Source of the DNA: Pythium myriotylum
Lineage: Eukaryota; Oomycota; Peronosporomycetes; Pythiales; Pythiaceae
DNA length: 64,000 bases
Direction: 5' to 3'
Assembly: GCA_023091665.1 (NCBI GenBank)
Contig: JALJCQ010000009.1
Coordinates: 2,914,001-2,978,000, forward strand
Shown: positions 1-9,359 of the stretch, one piece after another
Layout of the letters: each line of letters opens with the position of its first letter
How positions within the stretch are numbered: position 1 is the stretch's first letter
Program-made: the position numbers and the translations under genes
The notes under the pieces: model-generated
What the model was told of the DNA's origin: nothing
Database searches by the model: none
Seen by the model: only the letters and a program-made list of their open reading frames with translations

Positions 1-1581
1 GGAGGCGCCCTTCGTGCCGGTGGTCGCCCGAACTTGTGGAGCAAGGACTACATCGGCATCCTCATCCAGTACGTCGGTGTCGGCATGGTCTACGGTACCC
101 TCCCGGCTACCGTTTACCCGGTGCTCCAGCAGTACCTGAACATGGAAGGCACCCAGATCTTGTCGGCTAGTGTGCTCCTCAACCTTCCGTGGTCGTTCAA
201 GGTGCTCTACGGTATCCTCTCCGACTGTTTCCCGATCTTCGGCTACCGTCGTCGTCCGTTCATGATCATCGGCTGGTCAGTTTGTTTCCTCATGCTCTTG
301 ATCATGGCCTGCTCAAAGATTGGTCAACCGTACTACCTGAAGCGTGAGCTCCACGACAAGAAGCCGTCGCTCTACACGGCCGAGGACTTGACCTACATTA
401 ATGAAGCTGCCCGCGACAAGGGCGGTAAGCTCATTATCATGATGATGCTTGCTGCTGTCGGCTACGTCGGCGCTGATGTCGCTGCTGATGGTGTCGTCGT
501 CGAACTCGCTCAGCGTGAGCCAGAGGCTGTTCGTGGCACCACCCAGACCACGATCTACGTTGTGCGTACGATCTTCATGATCATCTCGGTCTGCTTGACG
601 GGTTTCCTCTTCAACGGTGAGGACTACGGCGGAGACTTCGACTTCTCGCTCTCGTTCCCTCAGGTCATGCTCATCCTCACGCTTTCGCTCGTCCCGGTCA
701 TTCCGTGCACGTGGTTCTTCATCAAGGAGGAGAAGCACCCTGGCGTCAACTTCAAGAACTACATCTCCGAGTTCTGGGAGCTGCTTCAGTCTCGCGCCAT
801 GTACCAGGTCATTGCGTACCGCTTCTTCTCGTCGGTGTTTGAGCGTATCTCGATGGTCGCCAGCTCGCCGATTGCCTCGTACTGGGCTGGCGTGACCCCG
901 ATCAACGACACGATCGCCTCGGTGCTCAGCAACACTGTCTTCGGCATTGTGCTCTGGTCGACGATGAAGTGGGGTCTCCAGTGGGACTGGCGAATCATGC
1001 ATGCCGTCACGCTTGTGTGCACGCTGTGCATTGATATGATCGCCGTGTTCCTCACGACGTGGGACATTGTCCGTAGCCAGTGGTTCTGGCTCGGCCCGCC
1101 GATCATTGAGCAGCTCCCGAGTGGTGTTGGCTGGATTATCGCTACTTACGTCGTCGTCGAGCTTGCTGGTGAGGGTAACGAAGGTGCTGTGTACGGTCTG
1201 TTGACGACAGTGACCAACCTGTCGACGCCGTTCGCCAGTGTCATCACGAAGAACATTGATGCTAGCTTCAAGGTCACGTCGGCTGATATCGCTGAGGACT
1301 CGCACGAGGTCCGCATGGATGTCACGTACACGGCGATCATCATGTACTGCGCCAACTTCTGCGGTCTGCTCTGGCTGCCGCTGTTGCCTCGCCAGAAGAA
1401 GGAGACCCAGGAGCTCAAGGCCAAGGGCGGCAAGAACAAGTACATCGGCGCCTTCACGGTCTTCTACCTCACCTTCGCTCTCTGCTGGTCCGTCATGGTC
1501 AACATCATGTCGATCTACCCGAGCACCAAGTGCCTCAAGCTTGTTGGCGGCAAGGGCTGCAAGAAGAAGACGACCAAGTAA
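1..1581 (+). CDS. FBT/BT1-family transporter, copy 1 (5' end cut by window edge)
   Basis: This is a polytopic membrane transporter of the folate-biopterin transporter (BT1) family, part of the major facilitator superfamily. Known relatives carry folates, pterins or S-adenosylmethionine; the substrate here cannot be read from sequence. The frame is open from base 1, and comparison with full-length neighbours puts about 37 N-terminal codons before the window. The family signature YGILSDCFPIFGYRRRP follows the second membrane segment. About 12 hydrophobic segments can be counted. The protein ends in the array-typical Cys/Gly/Lys-rich tail (KLVGGKGCKKKTTK). It belongs to subtype A, defined by KRELHDKKPSLYT after segment 3 and STPFASVITKN in segment 11. 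The 3' end (from codon TGC for the first tail cysteine to just past the stop) is nearly identical at DNA level to copy 5. Confidence 0.93.
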   Translation, partial: GGALRAGGRPNLWSKDYIGILIQYVGVGMVYGTLPATVYPVLQQYLNMEGTQILSASVLLNLPWSFKVLYGILSDCFPIFGYRRRPFMIIGWSVCFLMLLIMACSKIGQPYYLKRELHDKKPSLYTAEDLTYINEAARDKGGKLIIMMMLAAVGYVGADVAADGVVVELAQREPEAVRGTTQTTIYVVRTIFMIISVCLTGFLFNGEDYGGDFDFSLSFPQVMLILTLSLVPVIPCTWFFIKEEKHPGVNFKNYISEFWELLQSRAMYQVIAYRFFSSVFERISMVASSPIASYWAGVTPINDTIASVLSNTVFGIVLWSTMKWGLQWDWRIMHAVTLVCTLCIDMIAVFLTTWDIVRSQWFWLGPPIIEQLPSGVGWIIATYVVVELAGEGNEGAVYGLLTTVTNLSTPFASVITKNIDASFKVTSADIAEDSHEVRMDVTYTAIIMYCANFCGLLWLPLLPRQKKETQELKAKGGKNKYIGAFTVFYLTFALCWSVMVNIMSIYPSTKCLKLVGGKGCKKKTTK

Positions 1582-3339
1582 GCGAGTTAGTCGGTATAGT
1601 GGTGTGTCGCGAGATTTGCGCTTCACGTCGGACCCGAGGCACAGGGTCAACTAAATGCACGTTCTGTGAGTCTTGTCATCCTCTTCTTCCCTCTTCCCAT
1701 TGGTCTCGAATCACGACAGACCTGGAAAGATGGCCAGTGTACTTTTGGGATGGGCCTGTCAGCGTCCTGTTTATGCACCATCGAGCAATCCAGACAAACG
1801 GGTACACGAGACCAGACCTTGATGTTCAAAGTCTCCCAATTCTCCTGGGAATCTGGTCACGGCACTCTCCCGATCACCACAGAACGATTGACCCACTCGC
1901 ACGACTCCTCTCGGCGATGGTGAGTTGGGAGCCCTTCAAATCCCTTTCTCATTGATACATACACGAAGGTGTATGTACAGACTTCGTTAGTTTGTATGCT
2001 CTCATGGACTGCTGAGCAGGATCCACCTGAGCCGTCGCCGAGTGATGCGCCTCGTCGCGAAGCCCATCTCTCCATCGTGAGTCGTGCAGATCTGTCCGCG
2101 CACAGCGGAATGAGACGGCGCTTTTCACGTGCTTAATGGCAGCAAACGCTCGGTCGACCAAAAATGGCGAATCGAGTGTTTATCGACAGTGTATTGATAA
2201 ATCAACCCAGGCGCCTTCGCTGAGAATGCCGCAGAACAGGAAGCAGGAAGGGGAGGGTTGGATTGAAGTCCCAACTGGAACTGCAAGTTGGAGATTAATC
2301 ACTTCGACGTCGACTTCTCAGAGTGGGTAAAAGGAGGCATTCGAAGCCGCATGTTGTGCAATCCATTCTCAGCGTCAAATACATCTGCAGCAAGCGAGAA
2401 CCTCGAGCACCTGGGATTCGTCGACCGCAAGCCAAGATGGACTGTCACACACACAGGTCAACCCTTTCTCATCCTCCTTTTATCCACAATGCACAAGTGC
2501 CCCACTCATTACCAGAGTACGGTACAACAACAACAAGAACGATCTGATCACGCGGGGGAACGTCGCAGCTTATTTTGTGAGAATCACGCGATTTCTACCA
2601 CAAAATCCCAAAACATCGAGAGTGGCCGGTCGCTTTGGCGCATCTATGCCCATTAGTCTGTAGTGTAGACTAAAGCAAGGTGGTGAGTAGCGATAAGGTC
2701 ATCCACGACGCGGCGTGATTTTAGTCGACTTTAGTCAGCTGAATTTGCGAAGTTGGTGAAAAAAAAACACGGGAGATTCCTCGGCTAATCTCGAATAATT
2801 CGTGTTCGCTCTTCGCCTTGACTGCCAGAACTCGACCAGCGCTTCTCAAGAATTCCCAATATTCTTTCTTAGGTGACTGAATGTACGAGCGTTCTTAGAA
2901 TCCGCTTTTCTGAGGCTCAAGAGTCGCCATTAGTCTCGATTGCGGATAAATCTCCATGGTGCAGTATAAGCGAAATTGCACAAGAATATGCATCCTGATG
3001 TCTGTAAAGTCTCTCCTTGACTCCTACTGTGGTCGCGTTGGCCTCACAAGACTTTGAACTGATGAGTGAAATGGTGAATGCTCAAACAGTTTGCTCAGAT
3101 TTCTTGGTTTTGGACGGTCTCGTTTCTGCTCAAGTAGCTGACTGAGAGTCCACAGCATGTCAGGCCAGATCGTGCACCTCTCTTTTAGTCCAGCCGATAT
3201 CGGCAGACCCACGCAACGGTGATGTGCTGCGTCCTGGCCCTTTCTCCTTCCCTCCATGACTTGGAACCGACAGACTTCCCAGACCCTCCCTTTGCAGTGG
3301 AGAGAGAGGGAGAAACCACCGATCAATCGGTCATCCTTC
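1582..3339. other. Intergenic region between FBT copies 1 and 2
   Basis: No convincing gene was found; the short open frames here have no recognisable content. The part from about 2430 to 2800 resembles the upstream region of copy 3: both hold ATGGACTGTCACAC, a TTTT-A/C-ATCCACAAT motif and TCCTCGGCTAATC. It is therefore duplicated promoter-distal sequence rather than unique DNA. A run of eight A lies near 2759-2767. Confidence 0.5.
2472..2490 (+). promoter_or_regulatory. Shared upstream motif (CTCCTTTTATCCACAAT type)
   Basis: TCCTCCTTTTATCCACAAT lies about 0.9 kb before FBT copy 2. Closely related motifs occur in the same orientation upstream of copies 3, 5, 6 and 8. The function is unknown; it may be a bound regulatory site or simply residue of duplicated upstream DNA. 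Confidence 0.4.
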
Positions 3340-3353
3340 TCATTCTCCAATCT
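3340..3353 (+). promoter_or_regulatory. Oomycete INR/FPR core promoter of FBT copy 2
   Basis: TCATTCTCCAATCT matches the oomycete initiator plus flanking element and starts 62 bp before the chosen ATG. It argues against translation from the in-frame ATG at 3219, which would lie upstream of the transcription start. Confidence 0.75.
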
Positions 3354-3401
3354 GCGGTCAAGCCCCCAAGCCAAGCCCTCCAGAAGAGTCTAAGAGAAGC
3401 C

Positions 3402-5096
3402 ATGGTCGTCCCACCAGCGAACGACGACCTCGTCGAGCGCGTCTCGTACGTCTCGTCCACCAACAAGGCTAAGGATGGCTACGTTGATGCCAAGACCCCG
3501 GTCGACGACCTCGAGGGCGGTGCCCTCCGTGCCGGTGGTCGTCCGGACTTGTGGAGCAAGGACTACATCGGTATCCTCATCCAGTACGTTGGTGTCGGCA
3601 TGGTCTATGGTACCCTCCCGGCTACCATCTACCCGGTTCTCCAGCAGTACCTGAACATGGAAGGCACCCAGATTCTCTCGGCTAGCGTCTTGGTGAACCT
3701 TCCGTGGTCGTTCAAGGTCGTCTACGGCATCTTGTCGGACTGCTTCCCAATCTACGGCTACCGTCGTCGTCCGTTCATGATCATCGGCTGGTCTGTGTGC
3801 TTCTTGATGTTGCTGATTATGGCCGTGTCTAAGATCGGTAAGCCGTACTACCTCAAGCGTGAGCTCCACGACAAGAAGCCGTCGCTCTACACTGAGGAGG
3901 ACTGGACCTTCATCAACGAGAGTGCCCGTGATAAGGGTGGCAAGTTGATCACCCTCATGATGCTTGCGGCTGTGGGCTACGTCGGCGCTGATGTCGCTGC
4001 TGATGGTGTCGTTGTCGAGCTCGCTCAGCGTGAGCCAGAGGCCGTTCGTGGTACGACCCAGACGACGATCTACATCGTCCGCACTGTCTTCGTCATCATC
4101 TCACAGTGTATCACTGGTTTCCTCTTCAACGGCGAGGACTACGGCGGAGACTTTGACTTCTCGCTCTCGTTCCCCCAGGTCATGCTCATCTTGACCATCT
4201 CGCTCGTCCCGGTCATCCCGTGCACGTGGTTCTTCATTAAGGAGGACAAGCACCCTGGCGTCAACTTCAAGAACTACATCTCGGAGTTCTGGGAGCTTCT
4301 GCAGACGCGCGCCATGTACCAGGTCATTGCGTACCGTTTCTTCTCGTCGGTGTTCGAACGTATCTCGATGGTTGGAAGCTCGCCGATTGCTTCGTACTGG
4401 GCTGGCGTGACCCCGATCAACGACACCATCGCCTCGGTGCTCAGCAACCTCGTGTTTGGTACCGTCCTCTGGTCGACAATGAAGTGGGGTCTCCAGTGGG
4501 ACTGGCGATTCATGCACGCGATCACCTTGATCTCGTCGCTCGCCATTGATATGATCGCCGTGTTCCTCACGACCTGGGATGTTGTGCGTAGCCAGTGGTT
4601 CTGGCTCGGCCCGCCGATCATTGAGCAGCTCCCGGGTGGTGTTGGCTGGATCATTGCCACCTACGTCGTCGTCGAGCTCGCCGGTGAGGGCAACGAGGGT
4701 GCTGTGTACGGTCTGTTGACGACGGTGACCAACCTGTCGACGCCGTTTGCCAGTGTCATCACGAAGAACGTCGATGCGAGCTTCAAGGTGACATCGGCTG
4801 ATATCGCTGAGGACTCGCACGAAGTCCGCATGGATGTCACCTACGCGTACATCCTCATGTACTGTGTGAACATCTGTGGTCTGCTTTGGCTGCCGCTGTT
4901 GCCTCGCCAGAAGAAGGAGACCCAGGAGCTCAAGGCCACTGGTGGCAAGAACAAGTACTTAGGTGCTTTTACGGTCTTCTACCTCACGTTCGCGCTCTGC
5001 TGGTCGGTCATGGTCAACTTCCTCTCCATTTACCCGAGCACCAAGTGTCTCAAGATCGTCGGTGGCAAGGGCTGCAAGAAGAAGACCACCAAGTAA
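3402..5096 (+). CDS. FBT/BT1-family transporter, copy 2
   Basis: A 564-residue intronless transporter of subtype A. The frame is open back to 3219. The start at 3402 was chosen because it aligns with the conserved N-terminus of all copies (a DLVERVSYVSS stretch after MVV) and lies downstream of the INR. The first ~52 residues are hydrophilic; membrane segments then start near residue 54. The charged signature SDCFPIYGYRRRP (Tyr where most copies have Phe) lies at about residues 112-124, and segments 5-6 flank the loop FNGEDYGGDFDFSLSFPQ. The stretch 4481-4861 appears identical to 15602-15982 in copy 5, including silent positions, which points to recent gene conversion or duplication. The gene lies 1.8 kb after copy 1 on the same strand. 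Confidence 0.95.
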   Translation: MVVPPANDDLVERVSYVSSTNKAKDGYVDAKTPVDDLEGGALRAGGRPDLWSKDYIGILIQYVGVGMVYGTLPATIYPVLQQYLNMEGTQILSASVLVNLPWSFKVVYGILSDCFPIYGYRRRPFMIIGWSVCFLMLLIMAVSKIGKPYYLKRELHDKKPSLYTEEDWTFINESARDKGGKLITLMMLAAVGYVGADVAADGVVVELAQREPEAVRGTTQTTIYIVRTVFVIISQCITGFLFNGEDYGGDFDFSLSFPQVMLILTISLVPVIPCTWFFIKEDKHPGVNFKNYISEFWELLQTRAMYQVIAYRFFSSVFERISMVGSSPIASYWAGVTPINDTIASVLSNLVFGTVLWSTMKWGLQWDWRFMHAITLISSLAIDMIAVFLTTWDVVRSQWFWLGPPIIEQLPGGVGWIIATYVVVELAGEGNEGAVYGLLTTVTNLSTPFASVITKNVDASFKVTSADIAEDSHEVRMDVTYAYILMYCVNICGLLWLPLLPRQKKETQELKATGGKNKYLGAFTVFYLTFALCWSVMVNFLSIYPSTKCLKIVGGKGCKKKTTK

Positions 5097-5479
5097 GCTT
5101 GTCCTCCTTCTGTTTTTGTCTGCGAAGTTGTGGTTCTCGAGGGCAGTGGTATGCTCGCACAAATACAAAGTTTGATGAACCCGTTCTTTAGATTGCTCAC
5201 GGTACTTTCTAGTAAATCATTTCTGGTGATGTTGTCTCTTTACAGCGAGATTTGCTCGAAAGTCCCTGTCGGGGCGAACAAACTCTATCTCTGGCAAGAA
5301 GTTCTAACGAAACCAACCTCCGAGATATCATGTACTATTGCAAAACAGGAAATTGTACTGAGCCATGATGATGATGAAAGTTGGAGTCTATTGCGTTACG
5401 TCGGTGCGAATAGCTATAGCTGGAAATATGCATTTGAGCGCCTAGGGCGCTGGGGCCATATTTTCAGTGCAGGTCACTG
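5097..5479. other. Downstream flank of FBT copy 2
   Basis: Nothing codable was recognised in this stretch. It runs up to the truncated LINE fragment starting near 5480. Confidence 0.4.
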
Positions 5480-5790
5480 GAGATAGTCACCACGTTCCCG
5501 GACGGGGAGCCAAAAACGCCCACGCACGACGACTCGCGGATAGCCTCGGCATCAAGCATTGGGATCATCACCCCGGGGCCGCGAACAAAATGGCAGACGC
5601 TGCCGCAAATTTAGCCATGGACACCAACACCAACAGCGAAGAGCACCACCCGACTGATAACGAGCGACACCAGGAAATCATGACTCTCCTTCCCGGAGAT
5701 ATCGCCCACTGGAGAGAAGGTCATCCTTAAACTAGGCCCTGCGTCGGCTATAGGTTTCTAGATAAGCAAACCAATAGACCTCAATTTCAT
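5480..5790 (+). mobile_element. LINE fragment: end of RNase H domain and 3' tail
   Basis: The frame read from 5467 to 5730 contains the last third of an RNase H domain (NKMADAAANLAMDTNT, with the final catalytic Asp) and closes with LLPGDIAHWREGHP. It matches the end of the longer LINE ORF ending at 37322. The untranslated tail CGGCTATAGGTTTCTAGATA through to CCTCAATTT is shared with 37345-37380. The fragment is therefore a heavily 5'-truncated copy, as LINE insertion by target-primed reverse transcription typically leaves. The 5' junction near 5480 is approximate. Confidence 0.75.
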
Positions 5791-5799
5791 CATCACCAC

Positions 5800-6165
5800 G
5801 AAGTAGGGAGGAAAGTCCGCTCCACTCGGGATGGTCGGACAGGTGGAATGTCTGGAGGCTGCACTTGCAACATTGGCTGCATAATCGGCCATATGATTAT
5901 AGGCACGAAGGTAGTACTGGGCCACGGATTCACTTCTCACCACCCGCTGACAGCAAAACAATCTCTGCTTTTGTGGCAAAATCCGGAATGCTGTATTTTG
6001 TCTGAATCTTTCCGCGCCAATACTTTGATCTACCGTCTCTTCACTGATGTGCCGTAGATGGAAAATAGCTCCCACACAAGCTCCTCGGCTGGGCGGAAGC
6101 GGATTTGCACGCCACTGATCATGCATTCGATGCAGGGGATTTAAAACTGCTCGACTCAATAGCAT
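5800..6165 (-). pseudogene. Degenerate LINE RNase H fragment, opposite strand
   Basis: The minus-strand frame 6165-5758 contains YYLRAYNHMADYAANVA, which resembles the H..MAD..AN end of the RNase H domains in the other LINE fragments of this window. No other domain part is present and there is no flanking coding sequence. It lies head to head with the + strand LINE fragment just before it. This assignment rests on one short motif. Confidence 0.4.
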
Positions 6166-6179
6166 CGTTCAATGTATTG

Positions 6180-6338
6180 GATTGCGTGTCAACGCGTCAC
6201 AAATCGAGGTACTAATTTGTGACGTTGACCAGGTCACATATTCGGGTACTATTCTGTGACATTGAACAGATGACACATTATGCCACCTGTTTGATGTCAC
6301 AAATTGGTACTCATATAATATGAGTACTAATTTGTGAC
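6180..6338. repeat. Cluster of inverted GTCACAAAT/ATTTGTGAC repeats
   Basis: GTCACAAAT...GGTACTAATTTGTGAC occurs at 6196-6223. A 43-bp near-perfect palindrome lies at 6296-6338 (centre 6317, one G-T pair). Degenerate TTCTGTGAC and GATGACAC half-sites lie between them. The set could be the ends of a tiny inverted-repeat transposon or a multi-site protein-binding region. Confidence 0.55.
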
Positions 6339-7608
6339 AGATCACAGAATGAGACTCTTCTCGCTCGAGGACTTGCTGTCAGTCAGTTATTCTCTCGATC
6401 TGGTCTGCAGCTCGATCCAGTCAGTGGTTATTCGTGCAACAAGACTGCAAAACATACTAGTAAGTCTGTGTCAAGAACTGGCTCATGTTCAGCGAGCTTT
6501 TCTTCGCGAACAGAAGCTGCGGAGAGTTTGATTCATGCATTCCAAGACGTGTTCTATTGTAGTCGATTACACTGGATAATTACACTCTACACTATCGCCT
6601 CACTGGATCTTCCTGAGGATGCGCCGAGAAACGTCCGAGGAAATGTGGACGTCTGATTCTGTACGTACATCCCCCACGACAGAGTCGGTATGTACTGTAG
6701 GTACATGGTTGGTGAGAATCCATGATGCAGACTGCGTACTCTCAAACAGCTTGCTAGGACTCAACTCGGGCTCCAAGGAAGCGGTGCCAACGTATCCATT
6801 TGAAAGGCTCCATTTCCAGCTACTGAACGAACCAGCGAGTGGTTTCCCTAAATCTAGACAGCCAATACAATGTAGTGGAAGGTTTCTGCCGACAAATGGA
6901 TTTGCCCACCTGAAATTCATGCGAGTTTTACGGAAACACAGCTCCGTAACCCTTTCCCCATTTGTTGGAAGAGACTGACCAACGCATCACAGACAAAGAA
7001 AGCACAGGCTCACACTTCCTCGGCTAATCGACATGCCGATTAAAGGAATTTGCGCTTAATTACTGCCAAATGAACGAGGTCCCAGGAGTTATTCGACGCG
7101 TATTGCCGCATTACAAGGCTTGTAATCACCGACGGATTATCCCGCAAGGATCGTTACTTTGGTCACAGCAAGTGATAGGGTGTCTCGCCCTCCTCAACAG
7201 CCCTGAGCTGAGGCTTCTCGTAGACGAGAGGGTGGTATGGACTGTCACACCCACAATTCCTGCTCCCTCTTTTCATCCACAATCCGTGGAGAATCCCTGA
7301 TTTACCACTTCACGGTGCAGTTGATTGCAGCCTGCCAGCAACCCTCGTGGGCCATTACAACTTCTTATCACACAATACACGAGTTTAGTACGAGTATTGT
7401 GAACAGCAACCCGAGACTGGTCAATTCACTTCGTCGTTCCAACGGGATACCAATCCGTTAGTCGTTGAAGAATTCGGCAACGACTCAGGTGGCCAGAATC
7501 TCGAGTCCTCTTTTTCCCGCTGCACTGTTGTACCAGGCATTGGGGACTCGCTTTCACCCACAACAGCCCCTCGGGTGTGAGCCCACCAGGCGATCGTTTG
7601 ACTCGTTC
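6339..7608. other. Intergenic region upstream of FBT copy 3
   Basis: No credible gene was found. The 6999-7290 part resembles the copy-2 upstream region (shared TCCTCGGCTAATC, ATGGACTGTCACAC and the ATCCACAAT motif). The rest is unassigned. Confidence 0.45.
7265..7283 (+). promoter_or_regulatory. Shared upstream motif (variant)
   Basis: CCCTCTTTTCATCCACAAT lies about 390 bp before FBT copy 3. It is a slightly diverged form of the motif seen before copies 2, 5, 6 and 8. Confidence 0.35.
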
Positions 7609-7622
7609 TCATTCTCCAATCT
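7609..7622 (+). promoter_or_regulatory. Oomycete INR/FPR core promoter of FBT copy 3
   Basis: TCATTCTCCAATCT begins 62 bp before the ATG, the same spacing as copies 2, 4 and 5. The following untranslated leader is also closely conserved among the copies. Confidence 0.75.
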
Positions 7623-7670
7623 GCGGTCCAGTGCTCAAGTCAAGCCAACCACAAGAGTCCAAGAGAAGCC

Positions 7671-9359
7671 ATGGTCGCGCCAGCCACGCACGACCTCGTC
7701 GACCGTGTCTCGTACGTATCGTCAACCACGAAAGCCAAGGATGGCTACGTCGATGCCAAGACCCCGGCCGACGACCTCGAGGGTGGTGCCCTTCGTGCCG
7801 GTGGCCGCCCCGATCTGTACAGCAAGGACTACATCGGCATCCTCATCCAGTATGTCGGTGTCGGCATGGTCTATGGTACACTGCCAGCTACCGTTTACCC
7901 GGTTCTTCAACAGTACCTCAACATGGAAGGCACCCAGATCGTCTCGGCTAGTGTGCTGCTGAACATGCCGTGGTCGTTCAAGGTGGTGTACGGCATCTTG
8001 TCGGACTGCTTCCCGATCTTCGGTTACCGTCGTCGTCCGTTCATGATCATCGGTTGGTCCGTCTGTTTCTTGATGCTTCTCATCATGGCGTGCTCGAAGA
8101 TTGGTCAACCGTACTATATCAAGCGCGAACTCCACGATAAGAAGCCATCGCTTTACACCGAGGAGGACTGGAAGTTTATCAACCTGGATGCCCCGGACAA
8201 GGGCGGCAAGCTCATCATCTTCATGATGCTTGCGGCTGTTGGATACGTCGGTGCCGATGTTGCTGCCGATGGTGTTGTCGTTGAGCTTGCCCAGCGTGAG
8301 CCGGAGGCTGTTCGTGGCACCACCCAGACCACGATCTACCTTGTTCGCACGATCTTCATGACGATCGCTGTGTGCTTGACGGGCTTCCTTTTCAACGGCG
8401 AGGACTACGGCGGAGACTTCGACTTCTCGCTCTCGTTCCCTCAGCTCATGCTTATCCTCACGCTTTCGCTCGTCCCGGTCATTCCGTGCACGTGGTTCTT
8501 CATCAAGGAGGAGAAGCATCCAGGTGTGAACGTGAAGAACTACATCTCGGAATTCTGGGAGCTCCTCCAGTCGCGCGCCATGTACCAGGTCATCGCGTAC
8601 AAGTTCTTCTCGGGCATCTTTGAGAAGTTGTCGGTTACTTGTAGCTCGCCGATTGCGTCTTACTGGGCCGGTGTCACGCCAATCAACGACACGATTGCTT
8701 CCGTGCTCAGCAACACGATCTTTGCCGCTGTCTTGTACTCGACGATGAAGTGGGGTCTCCAGTGGAACTGGCGGTTCATGCACGCCATTACTCTCATTAT
8801 GTCTCTTGGTATCGACATGGTCGCCGTCTTCCTTACGACATGGGACGTTGTCCGCAGCCAGTGGTTCTGGCTTGGCCCGCCGATCATTGAGCAGCTCCCC
8901 GGTGGTGTTGGCTGGATTATCTCTACGTATGTCGTCGTTGAGCTCGCCGGTGAGGGCAACGAGGGTGCGGTGTACGGCCTTCTCACAACTGTGTCGAACC
9001 TCTCAGGCACCTTTGCCAGCACGATCACCAAGAACGTGGACGCTGGTTTCAAGGTCACGACCGCTGATATTGCTGAGGACTCGCACGAGGTCCGCAAGGA
9101 TGTGACGTACGTGTACATTATCATGTACGTCGTGAACCTGTGCGGTCTCCTGTTCCTGCCGCTGCTCCCAGCCCAAAAGCGTCAGACCCAGGAGCTCAAG
9201 TCAAAGGGTGGCAAGAACAAGTACATCGGCGCCTTCACGGTCTTCTACCTCACCTTCGCACTGTGCTGGTCTGTCATGGTCAACATCATGTCGATCTACC
9301 CGAGCACCAAGTGTCTGAAGATCGTTGGTGGCAAGGGCTGCAAGAAGAAGACCAAGTAA
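7671..9359 (+). CDS. FBT/BT1-family transporter, copy 3 (mosaic of subtypes)
   Basis: A 562-residue transporter starting MVAPATHDLVDR. It is a hybrid. The loop after segment 3 is of subtype A (IKRELHDKKPSLYT). From about residue 310 onward it follows subtype B: YKFFSGIFEKLSVTCSS, SGTFASTITKNVDAG, and LPLLPAQKRQTQELKSKGG near the end. The DNA around 8337-8400 and 8560-8640 resembles copy 4, while its first third resembles copies 1 and 5. The start is fixed by the INR and by the shared N-terminus. The tail is one Thr shorter (KKKTK) than in most copies. Membrane topology and signature are intact, so it is probably functional. Confidence 0.95.
   Translation: MVAPATHDLVDRVSYVSSTTKAKDGYVDAKTPADDLEGGALRAGGRPDLYSKDYIGILIQYVGVGMVYGTLPATVYPVLQQYLNMEGTQIVSASVLLNMPWSFKVVYGILSDCFPIFGYRRRPFMIIGWSVCFLMLLIMACSKIGQPYYIKRELHDKKPSLYTEEDWKFINLDAPDKGGKLIIFMMLAAVGYVGADVAADGVVVELAQREPEAVRGTTQTTIYLVRTIFMTIAVCLTGFLFNGEDYGGDFDFSLSFPQLMLILTLSLVPVIPCTWFFIKEEKHPGVNVKNYISEFWELLQSRAMYQVIAYKFFSGIFEKLSVTCSSPIASYWAGVTPINDTIASVLSNTIFAAVLYSTMKWGLQWNWRFMHAITLIMSLGIDMVAVFLTTWDVVRSQWFWLGPPIIEQLPGGVGWIISTYVVVELAGEGNEGAVYGLLTTVSNLSGTFASTITKNVDAGFKVTTADIAEDSHEVRKDVTYVYIIMYVVNLCGLLFLPLLPAQKRQTQELKSKGGKNKYIGAFTVFYLTFALCWSVMVNIMSIYPSTKCLKIVGGKGCKKKTK

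Noticed and set aside
313..1650. 445-codon antisense open frame over FBT copy 1, and similar long antisense frames over copies 2, 3, 5, 9, 10 and 11
   Set aside because: They mirror the codon bias of the transporter genes, have Arg/Asp/Glu/Leu-rich composition without domains, and vary in extent between copies. They are shadows of the coding strand.
3219..3401. N-terminal extension of FBT copy 2 (similar extensions for copies 6, 7, 9 and 10)
   Set aside because: The extensions are not conserved between copies and would begin upstream of the INR transcription-start element; the shared ATG downstream of it is preferred.
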